DNA of 7,651 bases from an uncultured Collinsella sp. (GCA_905198825.1 CAJKEF010000049.1:1-7651), one strand, 5' to 3'; positions 1 to 6,417 are shown, counted from the stretch's first letter. Made by a program: numbers and translations. The notes: generated by a model not told the origin, from the letters alone.

Positions 1-515
1 TTGACGAGCGGCACCACCTTCCGGGCGATGTTGCCAAAGAACACCAGGCCGCAGGTCTGTCTTACGGGCCTGCGCATCTCTCGCCCAAACCTGGGGTTCC
101 AGTTGCCTGCCAGGACGTCGCGGTTTGACATGGTGACCTGGCGCATGAGGTCCAGCATGAGCGCGACCGTGTGAAGCGCCACGTCCTCGGCGCAGTAGCC
201 CGGGCAGTTGGAGACGGCCACGCCGCGGGCGGCCAGCCCGGCCACGTCCACGTGGTTGATGCCGATGGACATGCTGGCCACAAGCCGCACGCCGGCATCT
301 GCCATGACGTCCACCTCGGCACCCCGGACGGGCATGAACTCGCCGAGAACCGCCTCCACGCCGTCGAGCTCCTCGGCGGTGGGGGACGAGAAGACCTCGT
401 GCGTGCGGCTCATCAGCTCAAGCTGGTCCTGCGCGCCAAGGCTCCGCGCGCACTCGCGTGCGTAGTCGCTCACGTCGTCGATGGTGTAGAGCAGTACCTT
501 GTGCCGCTTGGTCAT
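1..515 (-). CDS. D-2-hydroxyacid dehydrogenase (NAD-dependent), 3' part missing
   Basis: The frame opens at an ATG (complement of 513-515) preceded by a GGGAGG ribosome binding site and runs 171 codons off the left edge. Seen: an N-terminal catalytic-type domain, then ASMSIGINHVDVAGL (residues 80-94), RGVAVSNCPGYCAEDVALHT (97-116), then GLVFFGNIARKVV (156-168) at the start of the NAD-binding fold. This order is that of the D-isomer-specific 2-hydroxyacid dehydrogenase family (3-phosphoglycerate dehydrogenase/CtBP-like branch), cytosolic enzymes interconverting 2-keto and D-2-hydroxy acids. Odd: the dinucleotide loop, usually GxGxxG/A, reads F159-F-G161-N-I-A164, so its first glycine is Phe. 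The catalytic Arg, Glu and His lie beyond the edge, so substrate cannot be assigned and intactness cannot be judged. It is divergent from the U32 gene and its ordinary GC-rich codon use is like its neighbour's. Confidence 0.85.
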   Translation of the reverse strand, partial: MTKRHKVLLYTIDDVSDYARECARSLGAQDQLELMSRTHEVFSSPTAEELDGVEAVLGEFMPVRGAEVDVMADAGVRLVASMSIGINHVDVAGLAARGVAVSNCPGYCAEDVALHTVALMLDLMRQVTMSNRDVLAGNWNPRFGREMRRPVRQTCGLVFFGNIARKVVPLV

Positions 516-584
516 GGCGTTTCCTCCCGGTTGGCTTCTGAGCTACCATAGCGCGGCCGGGCGACGCGTACACGGGAGGACGAG
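516..584. promoter_or_regulatory. Short divergent gap with two ribosome binding sites
   Basis: This 69-bp gap separates the leftward dehydrogenase from the rightward U32 gene. A GGGAGGA at 574-580 sits 4 bases before the U32 ATG. On the other strand GGGAGG (complement of about 523-528) precedes the dehydrogenase ATG. Both promoters must lie here or inside the coding ends. The only hexamer pair I found is TATGGT with a weak TGTACG 17 bases upstream (minus strand, 544-572), which is not convincing. No clear operator or terminator is visible. Confidence 0.45.
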
Positions 585-1754
585 ATGCGCAACATGGAGC
601 TCCTTGCCCCTGCGGGCGGAATGGAACAGCTCAAGATGGCCGTGCACTTTGGTGCGAATGCCGTCTACCTGGCGGGCAGGCGCTGGGGAATGCGCTCTGC
701 GTGCAGGAACTTCTCGGCCGAGGAGCTTGCGGAAGCGGTTGGGTACGCGCACGGCCATGGCGTCGCCGTGCATGTGACGGTTAACGTTCTGATGCGTCAG
801 GAGGACTTTGCCAAAGACGCGCTGCCCGCCTACCTCTCCCAGTGCGCCGACGCGGGCGTGGACGCCTTCATAATGGGGGACCTAGGTGCCATCTCCCTTG
901 CGCGCGAGGTGGCCCCGGACGTTGCCGTCCACCTCTCCACGCAGGCGTCCTGCATGAACGCCCGCGCGGCCGAGGCCTACATGGGCATGGGCGTGCGGCG
1001 CGTGGTCCTGGCGCGGGAGATGACGCTCGCGCAGATCGCGGAGCTCAGGCGAGACGTGCCCGCCGAGCTGGAGCTCGAGGCGTTTGCCCACGGCTCCGCC
1101 TGTATGGCCTACTCCGGGCGCTGCCTGCTCTCCGCCGAGCTCATGGGCCCGGAGCGCTCGGCGAGCTTTGGCGCCTGCGCGCAGCCGTGCCGCTGGGGCT
1201 GGGAGCTGGTCGAGGGCCGCTCCGGGGCGCGCGTCCCCCTGGAGGCGGACGAGCGCGGCAGCTACCTGCTCTCCTCCAATGACATTCGCATGATTGACCA
1301 CCTGGACGAGCTGGCCGAGGCCGGTGTGGACGCGCTCAAGCTGGAGGGGCGTGCCAAGGGGAGCTACTACGTGGCCTGCGTGACCAACGCCTATCGCCAC
1401 GTGCTTGACGGCGATCCCGTCGAACCCTGGCTGGAGGAGCTCGACCTGGTGAGCCATCGCCCCTACTCTACGGGGTTCTTCCTGGGCAAGCCCACGCAGA
1501 ACCCGGGTCGTGAGGAGTATGCGCGCAAGCGCCGCCTGGCTGCCGTGGTGGAGTCCTGCGAGCGTGACGGCGACGGCTGGTCGGCTACCGTGACCTGCAG
1601 GAACAAGGTGGAGGCAGGGAGCTATGCCACCGTCCTCTCGCCCGGTGAGCCGCCGCGCGAGGTCGCGCTTGGGCGGGACCTGGTCACCAACGGGGAGTCC
1701 TATTGCCTGCAACTGCCCTTCGAGGTGGCTCCGCTGGACGTCGTCTGTGCGTGA
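585..1754 (+). CDS. Peptidase U32 family protein (TrhP/YrrN-like, probable tRNA hydroxylation factor)
   Basis: A 389-residue protein. Seen: the N-terminal MELLAPAGG (residues 4-12) and GANAVYLAG (23-31) of a TIM-barrel-like fold, the family signature EAFAHGSACMAYSGRC (165-180), CAQPCRW (198-204), LKLEGRAKGSYYVA (251-264) and HRPYSTGFFLG (291-301). C173, C180, C198 and C202 fit the four conserved cysteines that in relatives such as UbiU/UbiV hold a 4Fe-4S cluster. Known: bacterial U32 proteins of this size include TrhP (YegQ; YrrN/YrrO in Bacillus), which act with prephenate-derived chemistry in 5-hydroxyuridine formation at the tRNA wobble position; RlhA modifies 23S rRNA. Older annotation as collagenase or protease is probably misleading. 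The first ATG is preferred because GGGAGGA lies 4 bases upstream; ATG at 594 would also give the usual family start. It stands alone, with no partner U32 gene next to it. Function in tRNA modification is inferred from family; RlhA-like or orphan roles cannot be excluded. Confidence 0.88.
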   Translation: MRNMELLAPAGGMEQLKMAVHFGANAVYLAGRRWGMRSACRNFSAEELAEAVGYAHGHGVAVHVTVNVLMRQEDFAKDALPAYLSQCADAGVDAFIMGDLGAISLAREVAPDVAVHLSTQASCMNARAAEAYMGMGVRRVVLAREMTLAQIAELRRDVPAELELEAFAHGSACMAYSGRCLLSAELMGPERSASFGACAQPCRWGWELVEGRSGARVPLEADERGSYLLSSNDIRMIDHLDELAEAGVDALKLEGRAKGSYYVACVTNAYRHVLDGDPVEPWLEELDLVSHRPYSTGFFLGKPTQNPGREEYARKRRLAAVVESCERDGDGWSATVTCRNKVEAGSYATVLSPGEPPREVALGRDLVTNGESYCLQLPFEVAPLDVVCA

Positions 1755-1789
1755 GGCGGTGGTCCTGGGGTCGCTACAGGGTTGCCCCT

Positions 1790-2012
1790 TGCGCAGAACT
1801 GACCTTCGTGTGAGTGTTTTCCAATAGTTGGTGCAGAAGTGGCCTTCGTGTGAGCCGTTTTTTGGCCCGTTTGGCGACTTTGACCGTCTCTCGCCAACAA
1901 AACCCCAGTTGGCGTTTTCGAGATGCTGGGAGAGCCCTCAAAAAGGGCTCACACCAAGCGGACTTCTGCGCAACGGAATCAAAAATCCTCACACCAAGGT
2001 CAGTTCTGTGCA
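1790..2012. repeat. Large imperfect palindrome built of four copies of a 24-base unit
   Basis: All pairings share one axis (position 1901). Outer arms 1791-1814 and 1988-2011 pair at 22 of 24 positions, plus one G-U. Inner arms 1831-1856 and 1946-1971 pair at 21 of 26, plus one G-U. Each arm therefore holds two copies of a unit resembling GCAGAAsTGrCCTTsGTGTG, 40 bases apart on both sides. Both left copies read TTCGTGTGAG while both right copies, read on the other strand, read TTGGTGTGAG. The centre contains further short hairpins: TTGGCGA/TCGCCAA (1871-1877, 1891-1897), the alternative CGCCAAC/GTTGGCG (1892-1898, 1908-1914), and GAGCCCT/AGGGCTC (1932-1938, 1944-1950). No protein is evident inside. 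The form suggests a non-autonomous palindromic repeat (REPIN- or MITE-like) or a multi-site protein target. Which of these it is cannot be told from one copy. Confidence 0.85.
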
Positions 2013-2104
2013 GTCGGCCCCCGCCTCACGCCTCTGCTGATTTCTCGCAGCCCTGCAATCGGTCTGGTGGGGCGGGTAAACTCGTAGGCCGCATAAGACC
2101 AAGC

Positions 2105-2112
2105 GAGAAGGA
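2105..2112 (+). promoter_or_regulatory. Ribosome binding site that decides the pcrA start
   Basis: GAGAAGGA lies 10 bases before the ATG at 2123. It supports starting pcrA there rather than at the in-frame GTG 103 codons upstream, which has no such site and would translate the palindromic repeat. Confidence 0.6.
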
Positions 2113-2122
2113 CCCCCGCCAG

Positions 2123-5080
2123 ATGACCCACAACCAGCAGTCACTCTTTGATGCCGTCCCCGTCGCGCCCGCACAGCCCGTGACCTCGGCTCCGACCCCC
2201 GTCCCCGCTGACGAGGTGCCTATGGACGCCTATGCCGACTACGCTGCCTACGAGGAGCAACCCGCCCTGGAGGTTCCCGCGGACTACGTCCCGGCCCCCT
2301 CGCCCGAGCCTGCCTACGTCCCGGCTCCCGCTCCGGCACGGCCCGCGCTCGACCTGGATGGCCTCAACCCCGCCCAGCGCGAGGCCGTCGAGTGCACCCA
2401 TGGCCCGCTGCTGGTCCTGGCGGGCGCCGGCTCCGGCAAGACCCGCGTGCTGACCATGCGCATCGCCCACATGATCGCCGACGAGGGCGTTCGTCCCTGG
2501 CAGGTCCTGGCCATCACCTTTACCAACAAGGCCGCGGCCGAGATGCGCGAGCGTCTGGCGGCACTCATCCCCAGCGGTACCCGCGGCATGTGGGTGTGCA
2601 CCTTCCATGCTATGTGCGTGCGCATGCTGCGCGAGGACGCCGACCTGTTGGGCTACACCGGCCAGTTCACCATCTACGATGACGATGACTCAAAGCGCAT
2701 GGTGCGTGACATTATGCAGGCGCTCGGTATCGAGCAAAAGCAGTTCCCCATCAACATGATCCGCAGCAAGATCAGCTCGGCTAAAAACGCCATGATCGGG
2801 CCCGAGGACATGCTCAAATCCGCCGACAGCCCTAATGACAAAAAGGCTGCGCAGGTCTACCTGGAGCTGGAGCGCCGCCTGCGCGCCGCCAACGCGATGG
2901 ACTTCGACGACCTGCTCGTGCGCGCGCTCGAGCTGCTGCGCAGCCGCCCCGAGGTGCTCGACAAGTACCAGGAGCGCTTCCGCTACATTAGCGTCGACGA
3001 GTATCAGGACACCAACCACGTCCAGTACGAGATCGCCAACCTGCTGGCCGCCAAGTACCAAAACCTCATGGTTGTGGGCGACGACGACCAGTCCATTTAT
3101 AGCTGGCGTGGCGCTGACATCACCAATATCCTGGACTTTGAGAAGGATTTTAAAAACTGCAAGACCGTCAAGCTGGAGCAGAACTACCGCTCCACGGGTC
3201 ATATCCTGAGCGCCGCCAACGCCGTGGTGCGCCACAACTCGCAGCGCAAGGACAAGCGCCTGTTTACGGCCGAGGGCGACGGCGAGAAGATTCAGGCTTT
3301 CCAGGCGAGTGACGAGCGCGACGAGGGCCGCTGGATTGCCGGCGAGATCGAAAAGCTGCACTCCAAGGGCACGAGCTACGACGACATCGCTGTGTTCTAT
3401 CGCACCAACGCCCAGTCGCGTATTCTCGAAGATATGTTCCTGCGTGCGGGCGTGCCCTACAAGATCGTGGGCGGCACGCGATTCTTCGACCGTGCCGAGA
3501 TCCGCGACGTCATGGCTTACCTCAAGATGATCGTGAACCCGGCAGACGAGATGAGCGTCAAGCGCGTCATCAACACGCCGCGCCGCGGCATCGGCTCCAC
3601 CTCGATCCAAAAGATCGAGCAGCTGGCGCGCGACAACCGTTGCTCGTTCTTCCAGGCTTGCGAGATCGCGTGTGCCGAAACCGGCATGTTTAGCGCCAAG
3701 GTGCGCAACGGCCTGTCGAGCTTTGTATCGCTGGTGCGCGAGGGCCGCCGCATGGACGGCGAGCTCAAGGACGTTGTCGAGATGATTGTCGACAAGACGG
3801 GCCTTCTGCAGGCCTTCCGCGCCGAGGGCACCATGGAATCCGAGAGCCGCGCCGAGAACATTCAGGAATTCCTGGGCGTTTCAGCCGAATTTGAGGAGAC
3901 GCACGAGGATATCGAGGGTACGCTCGAGAGCTTGGAAGAGCTGCGCGCGGCCGGTGTTGCCGATGTGCCGGCCGGCGCTGAGCCCGAGCCCGTTGTGGTG
4001 AGCGCGCCTGCGCCCGAGCCGGGGCCGCCCACGCCGGCATCCTCGTTTGAGGCACTCGTCGGCGCGCGCGATGCTGCAGGTTCCAATCCGCTCGATAGCC
4101 TAGCCGCCTCGGCGCTCTCGCCGCAGGATGCCCTGGCCGCCGCCATCGCGGGCAACGCGTATGCCGCGCCGACTGAGCTGCCGGCGGGTGCCGTGCATGC
4201 CGACGAGATCGAGCGCACCTACGGTCCGCTCACCTGCAAGGCGCTGCCGGCACTCATGGAGTGGCTGGCCCTGCGCTCCGACTTGGATTCTTTGGCAGGC
4301 GAGACGCATGCCATCACCATGATGACCATCCACTCCGCTAAGGGTCTGGAGTTCCCGGCGGTGTTCGTGGCCGGTATGGAGGAGGGCATCTTCCCGCACG
4401 TGCACGACTTTGGCGGTAGTGACGATCCGGGCAAGCTCGAGGAGGAGCGTCGCTTGGCCTACGTCGCCATCACGCGTGCTCGCAAGCGCCTGTTCTTGAC
4501 TTACGCCGCTACGCGTCGCACCTACGGCTCGACCTCTGCCAACCCGCGCTCACGCTTCCTCAACGAGATCCCGTTTGAGGATATCGAGTTTAGCGGTATC
4601 GGCTCTGCCGGTTTTGAGGGCACGGGCTGGGAGAAGCGCGGCGACCGTCGCGGCACCTTTGGCTCGGGCATGGGCTCGGATATGTACGGCGGCAAGGTGT
4701 TTGGTTCGCATACGCGCTCGACCGGCGGTTCCGGTTCGCGCGGCGGATCGAGCTTTGACGATTTCTTTGGTGGCAGCAGCTACGGGACCGAACGCCATCG
4801 TGGGGTCTCGCCCGACGCTGGTCGTGTTGCCTCGACCTTTGGCTCGGGCGCGCCGCGAGCCAAAAAGCCGTCGTCCAAGGTGTCCCCGACGGTGGAGCGC
4901 AAGGTCGATCGTGCCAGCGCATCGCAGGACTTTGCCGCGGGCGATACCGTGAGCCACAAGACCTTTGGCACGGGTACCGTGATCTCGGTCGTCGGAGACA
5001 TGATCGAGGTTCAATTCGAAAAGACCGGCCAGACCAAAAAGCTGATGAAGGGCTTCGCACCTATAGTGAAACTGACCTAG
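2123..5080 (+). CDS. pcrA: UvrD/PcrA-type superfamily 1A DNA helicase with extended N-terminus and inserted linker
   Basis: A 985-residue 3'-to-5' DNA helicase of the PcrA/UvrD family, acting in the cytoplasm in nucleotide excision and mismatch repair, removal of RecA filaments and replication-transcription conflicts. Motifs seen: Q motif LNPAQREAV (81-89); Walker A AGAGSGKT (100-107, K106); ITFTNKAAAEMRERL (Ia); CTFHAMCVRML; VDEYQD (291-296); VVGDDDQSIYSWRGAD (317-332); QNYRST (353-358); TIHSAKGLEF (735-744); YVAITRAR (780-787, R785 the arginine finger). The C-terminus (about 940-985, VSHKTFGTGTVISVV to GFAPIVKL) is the Tudor-like domain that binds RNA polymerase in PcrA. It is longer than usual PcrA (about 740): a roughly 75-residue Pro/Ala-rich acidic N-terminal extension, a roughly 100-residue Ala/Pro-rich insertion (605-705) before motif V, and a Gly/Ser-rich linker (about 810-935). 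All catalytic motifs are intact. The start is chosen on the ribosome binding site. It is apparently monocistronic, flanked by palindromic elements on both sides. Confidence 0.95.
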   Translation: MTHNQQSLFDAVPVAPAQPVTSAPTPVPADEVPMDAYADYAAYEEQPALEVPADYVPAPSPEPAYVPAPAPARPALDLDGLNPAQREAVECTHGPLLVLAGAGSGKTRVLTMRIAHMIADEGVRPWQVLAITFTNKAAAEMRERLAALIPSGTRGMWVCTFHAMCVRMLREDADLLGYTGQFTIYDDDDSKRMVRDIMQALGIEQKQFPINMIRSKISSAKNAMIGPEDMLKSADSPNDKKAAQVYLELERRLRAANAMDFDDLLVRALELLRSRPEVLDKYQERFRYISVDEYQDTNHVQYEIANLLAAKYQNLMVVGDDDQSIYSWRGADITNILDFEKDFKNCKTVKLEQNYRSTGHILSAANAVVRHNSQRKDKRLFTAEGDGEKIQAFQASDERDEGRWIAGEIEKLHSKGTSYDDIAVFYRTNAQSRILEDMFLRAGVPYKIVGGTRFFDRAEIRDVMAYLKMIVNPADEMSVKRVINTPRRGIGSTSIQKIEQLARDNRCSFFQACEIACAETGMFSAKVRNGLSSFVSLVREGRRMDGELKDVVEMIVDKTGLLQAFRAEGTMESESRAENIQEFLGVSAEFEETHEDIEGTLESLEELRAAGVADVPAGAEPEPVVVSAPAPEPGPPTPASSFEALVGARDAAGSNPLDSLAASALSPQDALAAAIAGNAYAAPTELPAGAVHADEIERTYGPLTCKALPALMEWLALRSDLDSLAGETHAITMMTIHSAKGLEFPAVFVAGMEEGIFPHVHDFGGSDDPGKLEEERRLAYVAITRARKRLFLTYAATRRTYGSTSANPRSRFLNEIPFEDIEFSGIGSAGFEGTGWEKRGDRRGTFGSGMGSDMYGGKVFGSHTRSTGGSGSRGGSSFDDFFGGSSYGTERHRGVSPDAGRVASTFGSGAPRAKKPSSKVSPTVERKVDRASASQDFAAGDTVSHKTFGTGTVISVVGDMIEVQFEKTGQTKKLMKGFAPIVKLT

Positions 5081-5110
5081 GCGGCTTTCCCAGGCACGGC
5101 ACCTCGGCCT

Positions 5111-5191
5111 TCAATCGTCGGGCATGACCTCAAGGTCTATGCCCTCCTCTTTCAGGCCGATCTGCCGCACCTGGAAAACCCGTACATCCAG
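5111..5191 (-). pseudogene. Possible 3' remnant of an unknown gene, cut by the palindromic element
   Basis: Read on the minus strand, 26 codons end at TGA (complement of 5111-5113). They give a charged, protein-like tail: VFQVRQIGLKEEG, then IDLEVMPDD at the end. The frame is closed immediately upstream by a TAG (complement of 5192-5194) that lies in the first bases of the palindromic element. This is what would be seen if the element had inserted into, or replaced the upstream part of, a gene. No start codon or ribosome binding site is present for the piece itself. I do not recognise the family. In GC-rich DNA 26 open codons can occur by chance, so confidence is low. Confidence 0.25.
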
Positions 5192-5313
5192 CTAGGCGGG
5201 CGTATGGGGCAACATCGCCTGCTCGGGTAGTCCTGCGCAAGACGGAGGCCACATTAAGTGGCCTCCTTTGCGTGCGGAACTCGCGATCGATGTTGCCCTA
5301 TACGCCCGCCCAG
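5192..5313. repeat. Second palindromic element with nested hairpin
   Basis: Outer arms 5195-5217 (GGCGGGCGTATGGGG...) and 5288-5310 are reverse complements over 23 bases, with a single G-T difference that would still pair in RNA. Two more pairs extend outward (5192-5193 with 5312-5313). Inside, imperfect pairing continues (GCGCAA 5235-5240 with TTGCGT 5268-5273) around a perfect 9-bp hairpin, GGAGGCCAC-ATTAA-GTGGCCTCC (5244-5266). The sequence is unrelated to the palindrome upstream of pcrA. It could be a small mobile palindromic repeat or a structured RNA end for pcrA. Its left edge coincides with the end of a reading-frame remnant, which favours a mobile or recombined origin. Confidence 0.8.
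5244..5269 (+). terminator. Perfect 9-bp hairpin with short T tail inside the second palindrome
   Basis: GGAGGCCAC and GTGGCCTCC enclose ATTAA and are followed by only TTT. It lies about 165 bases after the pcrA stop and could stop pcrA transcripts. The short T tail and its position in the centre of a larger palindrome make it equally likely to be just the core of that element. Confidence 0.35.
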
Positions 5314-5333
5314 GTCCTTGGCTAACGGTGCTT

Positions 5334-5362
5334 GCGAACGTCGCTCTGCTCGTTCGTTTTTT
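5334..5362 (+). terminator. Candidate rho-independent terminator for pcrA
   Basis: CGAACG (5335-5340) and CGTTCG (5351-5356) form a 6-bp stem, extendable by one G-U pair, with a 10-base loop and are followed directly by TTTTTT (5357-5362). The direction fits rightward transcription from pcrA. The stem is short and the loop large, so strength is uncertain. Confidence 0.5.
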
Positions 5363-5399
5363 GGTCTGGAGAGCCGGTTGGGCTGATAAATAGATATGG

Positions 5400-5446
5400 C
5401 AAGGGGCTCTCCCGCACATGGACGGGGGAGCCCCTTGTTGCGTTTT
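5400..5446. terminator. Strong hairpin between convergent genes, probable bidirectional terminator
   Basis: CAAGGGGCTCTCCCG (5400-5414) pairs with CGGGGGAGCCCCTTG (5423-5437): 15 bp with one G-U pair and an 8-base loop. On the plus strand it is followed by TTGCGTTTT. On the minus strand the stem starts 24 bases after the manA stop, as expected of a manA terminator, though the bases after it in that direction are only moderately T-rich. Confidence 0.75.
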
Positions 5447-5461
5447 GGTTGTCGGTTCGAT

Positions 5462-6394
5462 CTACGGGTGCGAGACGATCAGTTCCATCTTGCCTTCGAG
5501 TTCGATCTGGTCCACGGTGCTGGGGGCCAGCAAGTGGCTTCCCTTGTGGACGGGGTCGCCGCAGACGGTGCCTTCGCCGTCGATGACTGACAGGCACATG
5601 AAGGGCCAGCGCTGGTCGAGGGTCTTGCTGCCGTCGACGCGCACGCGATCGACGGTGTAGCAGGGGTTGGACTCGAGCTCGGTCACGCCGTCCACCTCGG
5701 GCGTGGTCACCGTGCCGTCGGTCGGAGCCTGAGTATCAAAGTCGATGCAGTCGAGGCTCTGCTCAATGTGCAGCGGACGCAATTTGCCGTCGGTGCCGGG
5801 ACGGTCGTAGTCGTACAGGCGATATGTCACGTCGCTCGACTGCTGCGTCTCCAAAATGAGCGTGCCGGTCTTGATGGCGTGCACGGTACCGGAATCAATC
5901 TGGAAAAAGTCGCCCTTGTGAATCGGCAACACGTTGAGCATGTCGTCCCAACGTCCTTCCTCGATCATTTGTGCGGCCTCGGCGCGGTCCTTGGCACGCT
6001 GGCCGACGATGATCGTGGCGTCGGGCTCGCAGTCCAGCACATACCAACACTCGGTTTTGCCCAGGCTACCGTTCTCGTGCTCGGCAGCGTACTCGTCGTT
6101 GGGATGAATCTGGATCGAAAGGTCGTCCTTGGCGTCCAGAATCTTAATGAGCAGCGGGAACTCCTTGCCCTCGCAGTTGCCAAAGAGCTCGCGGTGCTCG
6201 GCCCACAGCCACGAAAGCGTGTGGCCTGCATACGGGCCCTCCGCAATCTGGCAGTCACCGTTGGGGTGGGCCGAGATGGCCCAACACTCACCGATGGGAC
6301 CATCGGGAATGTCGTAACCAAATACGGTTTCGAGTTGACGGCCGCCCCAGATCTTCTCGTGGAAGATGGGCGTCAGTTTAATCAAATCGGACAT
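5462..6394 (-). CDS. manA: Mannose-6-phosphate isomerase, class I (short, Bacillus ManA/GmuF type)
   Basis: A cytosolic zinc enzyme converting mannose 6-phosphate to fructose 6-phosphate, feeding mannose into glycolysis or mannose precursors into polysaccharides. The product is 310 residues from the chosen start, like the roughly 315-residue Bacillus enzymes. Numbered from an alternative ATG two codons upstream (6400), seen are the opening KLTPIFHEKIWGG (8-20), IGECWAISAHPNG (36-48), the metal site QIHPND (97-102, Q97 and H99), KTECWYVL (115-122, E117), SGTVHAI (170-176, H174) and the sugar-phosphate motif YRLYDYDR (193-200). All expected zinc ligands are present. GGGAG lies 7 bases before the ATG at 6394 but only 1 base before the ATG at 6400, so 6394 is preferred. 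It lies 73 bp downstream of the GntR gene on the same strand with no clear terminator or promoter between, so co-transcription is likely. Confidence 0.93.
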   Translation of the reverse strand: MSDLIKLTPIFHEKIWGGRQLETVFGYDIPDGPIGECWAISAHPNGDCQIAEGPYAGHTLSWLWAEHRELFGNCEGKEFPLLIKILDAKDDLSIQIHPNDEYAAEHENGSLGKTECWYVLDCEPDATIIVGQRAKDRAEAAQMIEEGRWDDMLNVLPIHKGDFFQIDSGTVHAIKTGTLILETQQSSDVTYRLYDYDRPGTDGKLRPLHIEQSLDCIDFDTQAPTDGTVTTPEVDGVTELESNPCYTVDRVRVDGSKTLDQRWPFMCLSVIDGEGTVCGDPVHKGSHLLAPSTVDQIELEGKMELIVSHP

Positions 6395-6417
6395 GTTCAT
6401 ACTCCCATTGTGCTGCG

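Larger units (their letters stand above)
1755..2122. other. Intergenic region between the U32 gene and pcrA
   Basis: The 368 bp hold the large palindromic element described separately. From 1755 to about 1789 I see nothing definite and no convincing U-tailed terminator for the U32 gene. From 2013 to 2122 lies the pcrA upstream region: a possible -10 (TAAACT, 2077-2082) without a good -35, then the pcrA ribosome binding site. An open frame from GTG 1814 reads through in frame into pcrA, but it translates the palindrome and is not taken as coding. Confidence 0.6.
5081..5461. other. Intergenic region between convergent pcrA and manA
   Basis: These 381 bp contain, in order: a short minus-strand reading-frame remnant (5111-5191), a second palindromic element (5192-5313), a hairpin followed by six Ts (5334-5362) and a strong GC-rich hairpin just after the manA stop (5400-5437). 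A small hairpin, GACC-TCAA-GGTC with flanking GGCAT/ATGCC (5121-5143), lies inside the remnant. I see no intact gene. An open minus-strand frame across 5192-5419 runs through both hairpins and has no recognisable content. Confidence 0.6.

Noticed and set aside
171..551. Plus-strand open frame of 126 codons
   Set aside because: It lies opposite the dehydrogenase, whose translation shows clear family motifs; the plus-strand product looks like a GC-rich shadow.
882..1712. Minus-strand open frame of 276 codons opposite the U32 gene
   Set aside because: It is Gly/Ala/His/Arg-rich without recognisable motifs, whereas the plus strand has the full U32 signature.
1814..2122. In-frame GTG extension adding 103 residues to PcrA
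   Set aside because: It translates the palindromic repeat, has no ribosome binding site, and its product has no helicase-family similarity. ATG 2123 has a suitable GAGAAGGA.
2690..3610. Minus-strand open frame of 306 codons inside pcrA
   Set aside because: This is the antisense shadow of strongly conserved helicase codons; it has no motif or start signal of its own.
5121..5143. Small hairpin with TCAA loop after pcrA considered as terminator
   Set aside because: It is followed by a mixed CTCCTCTTT rather than a T run, and better terminators lie downstream.
5322..5597. Minus-strand open frame of 91 codons continuing past the manA end
   Set aside because: It overlaps manA in another frame and crosses both terminator hairpins; the Arg/Pro-rich product has no recognisable content.
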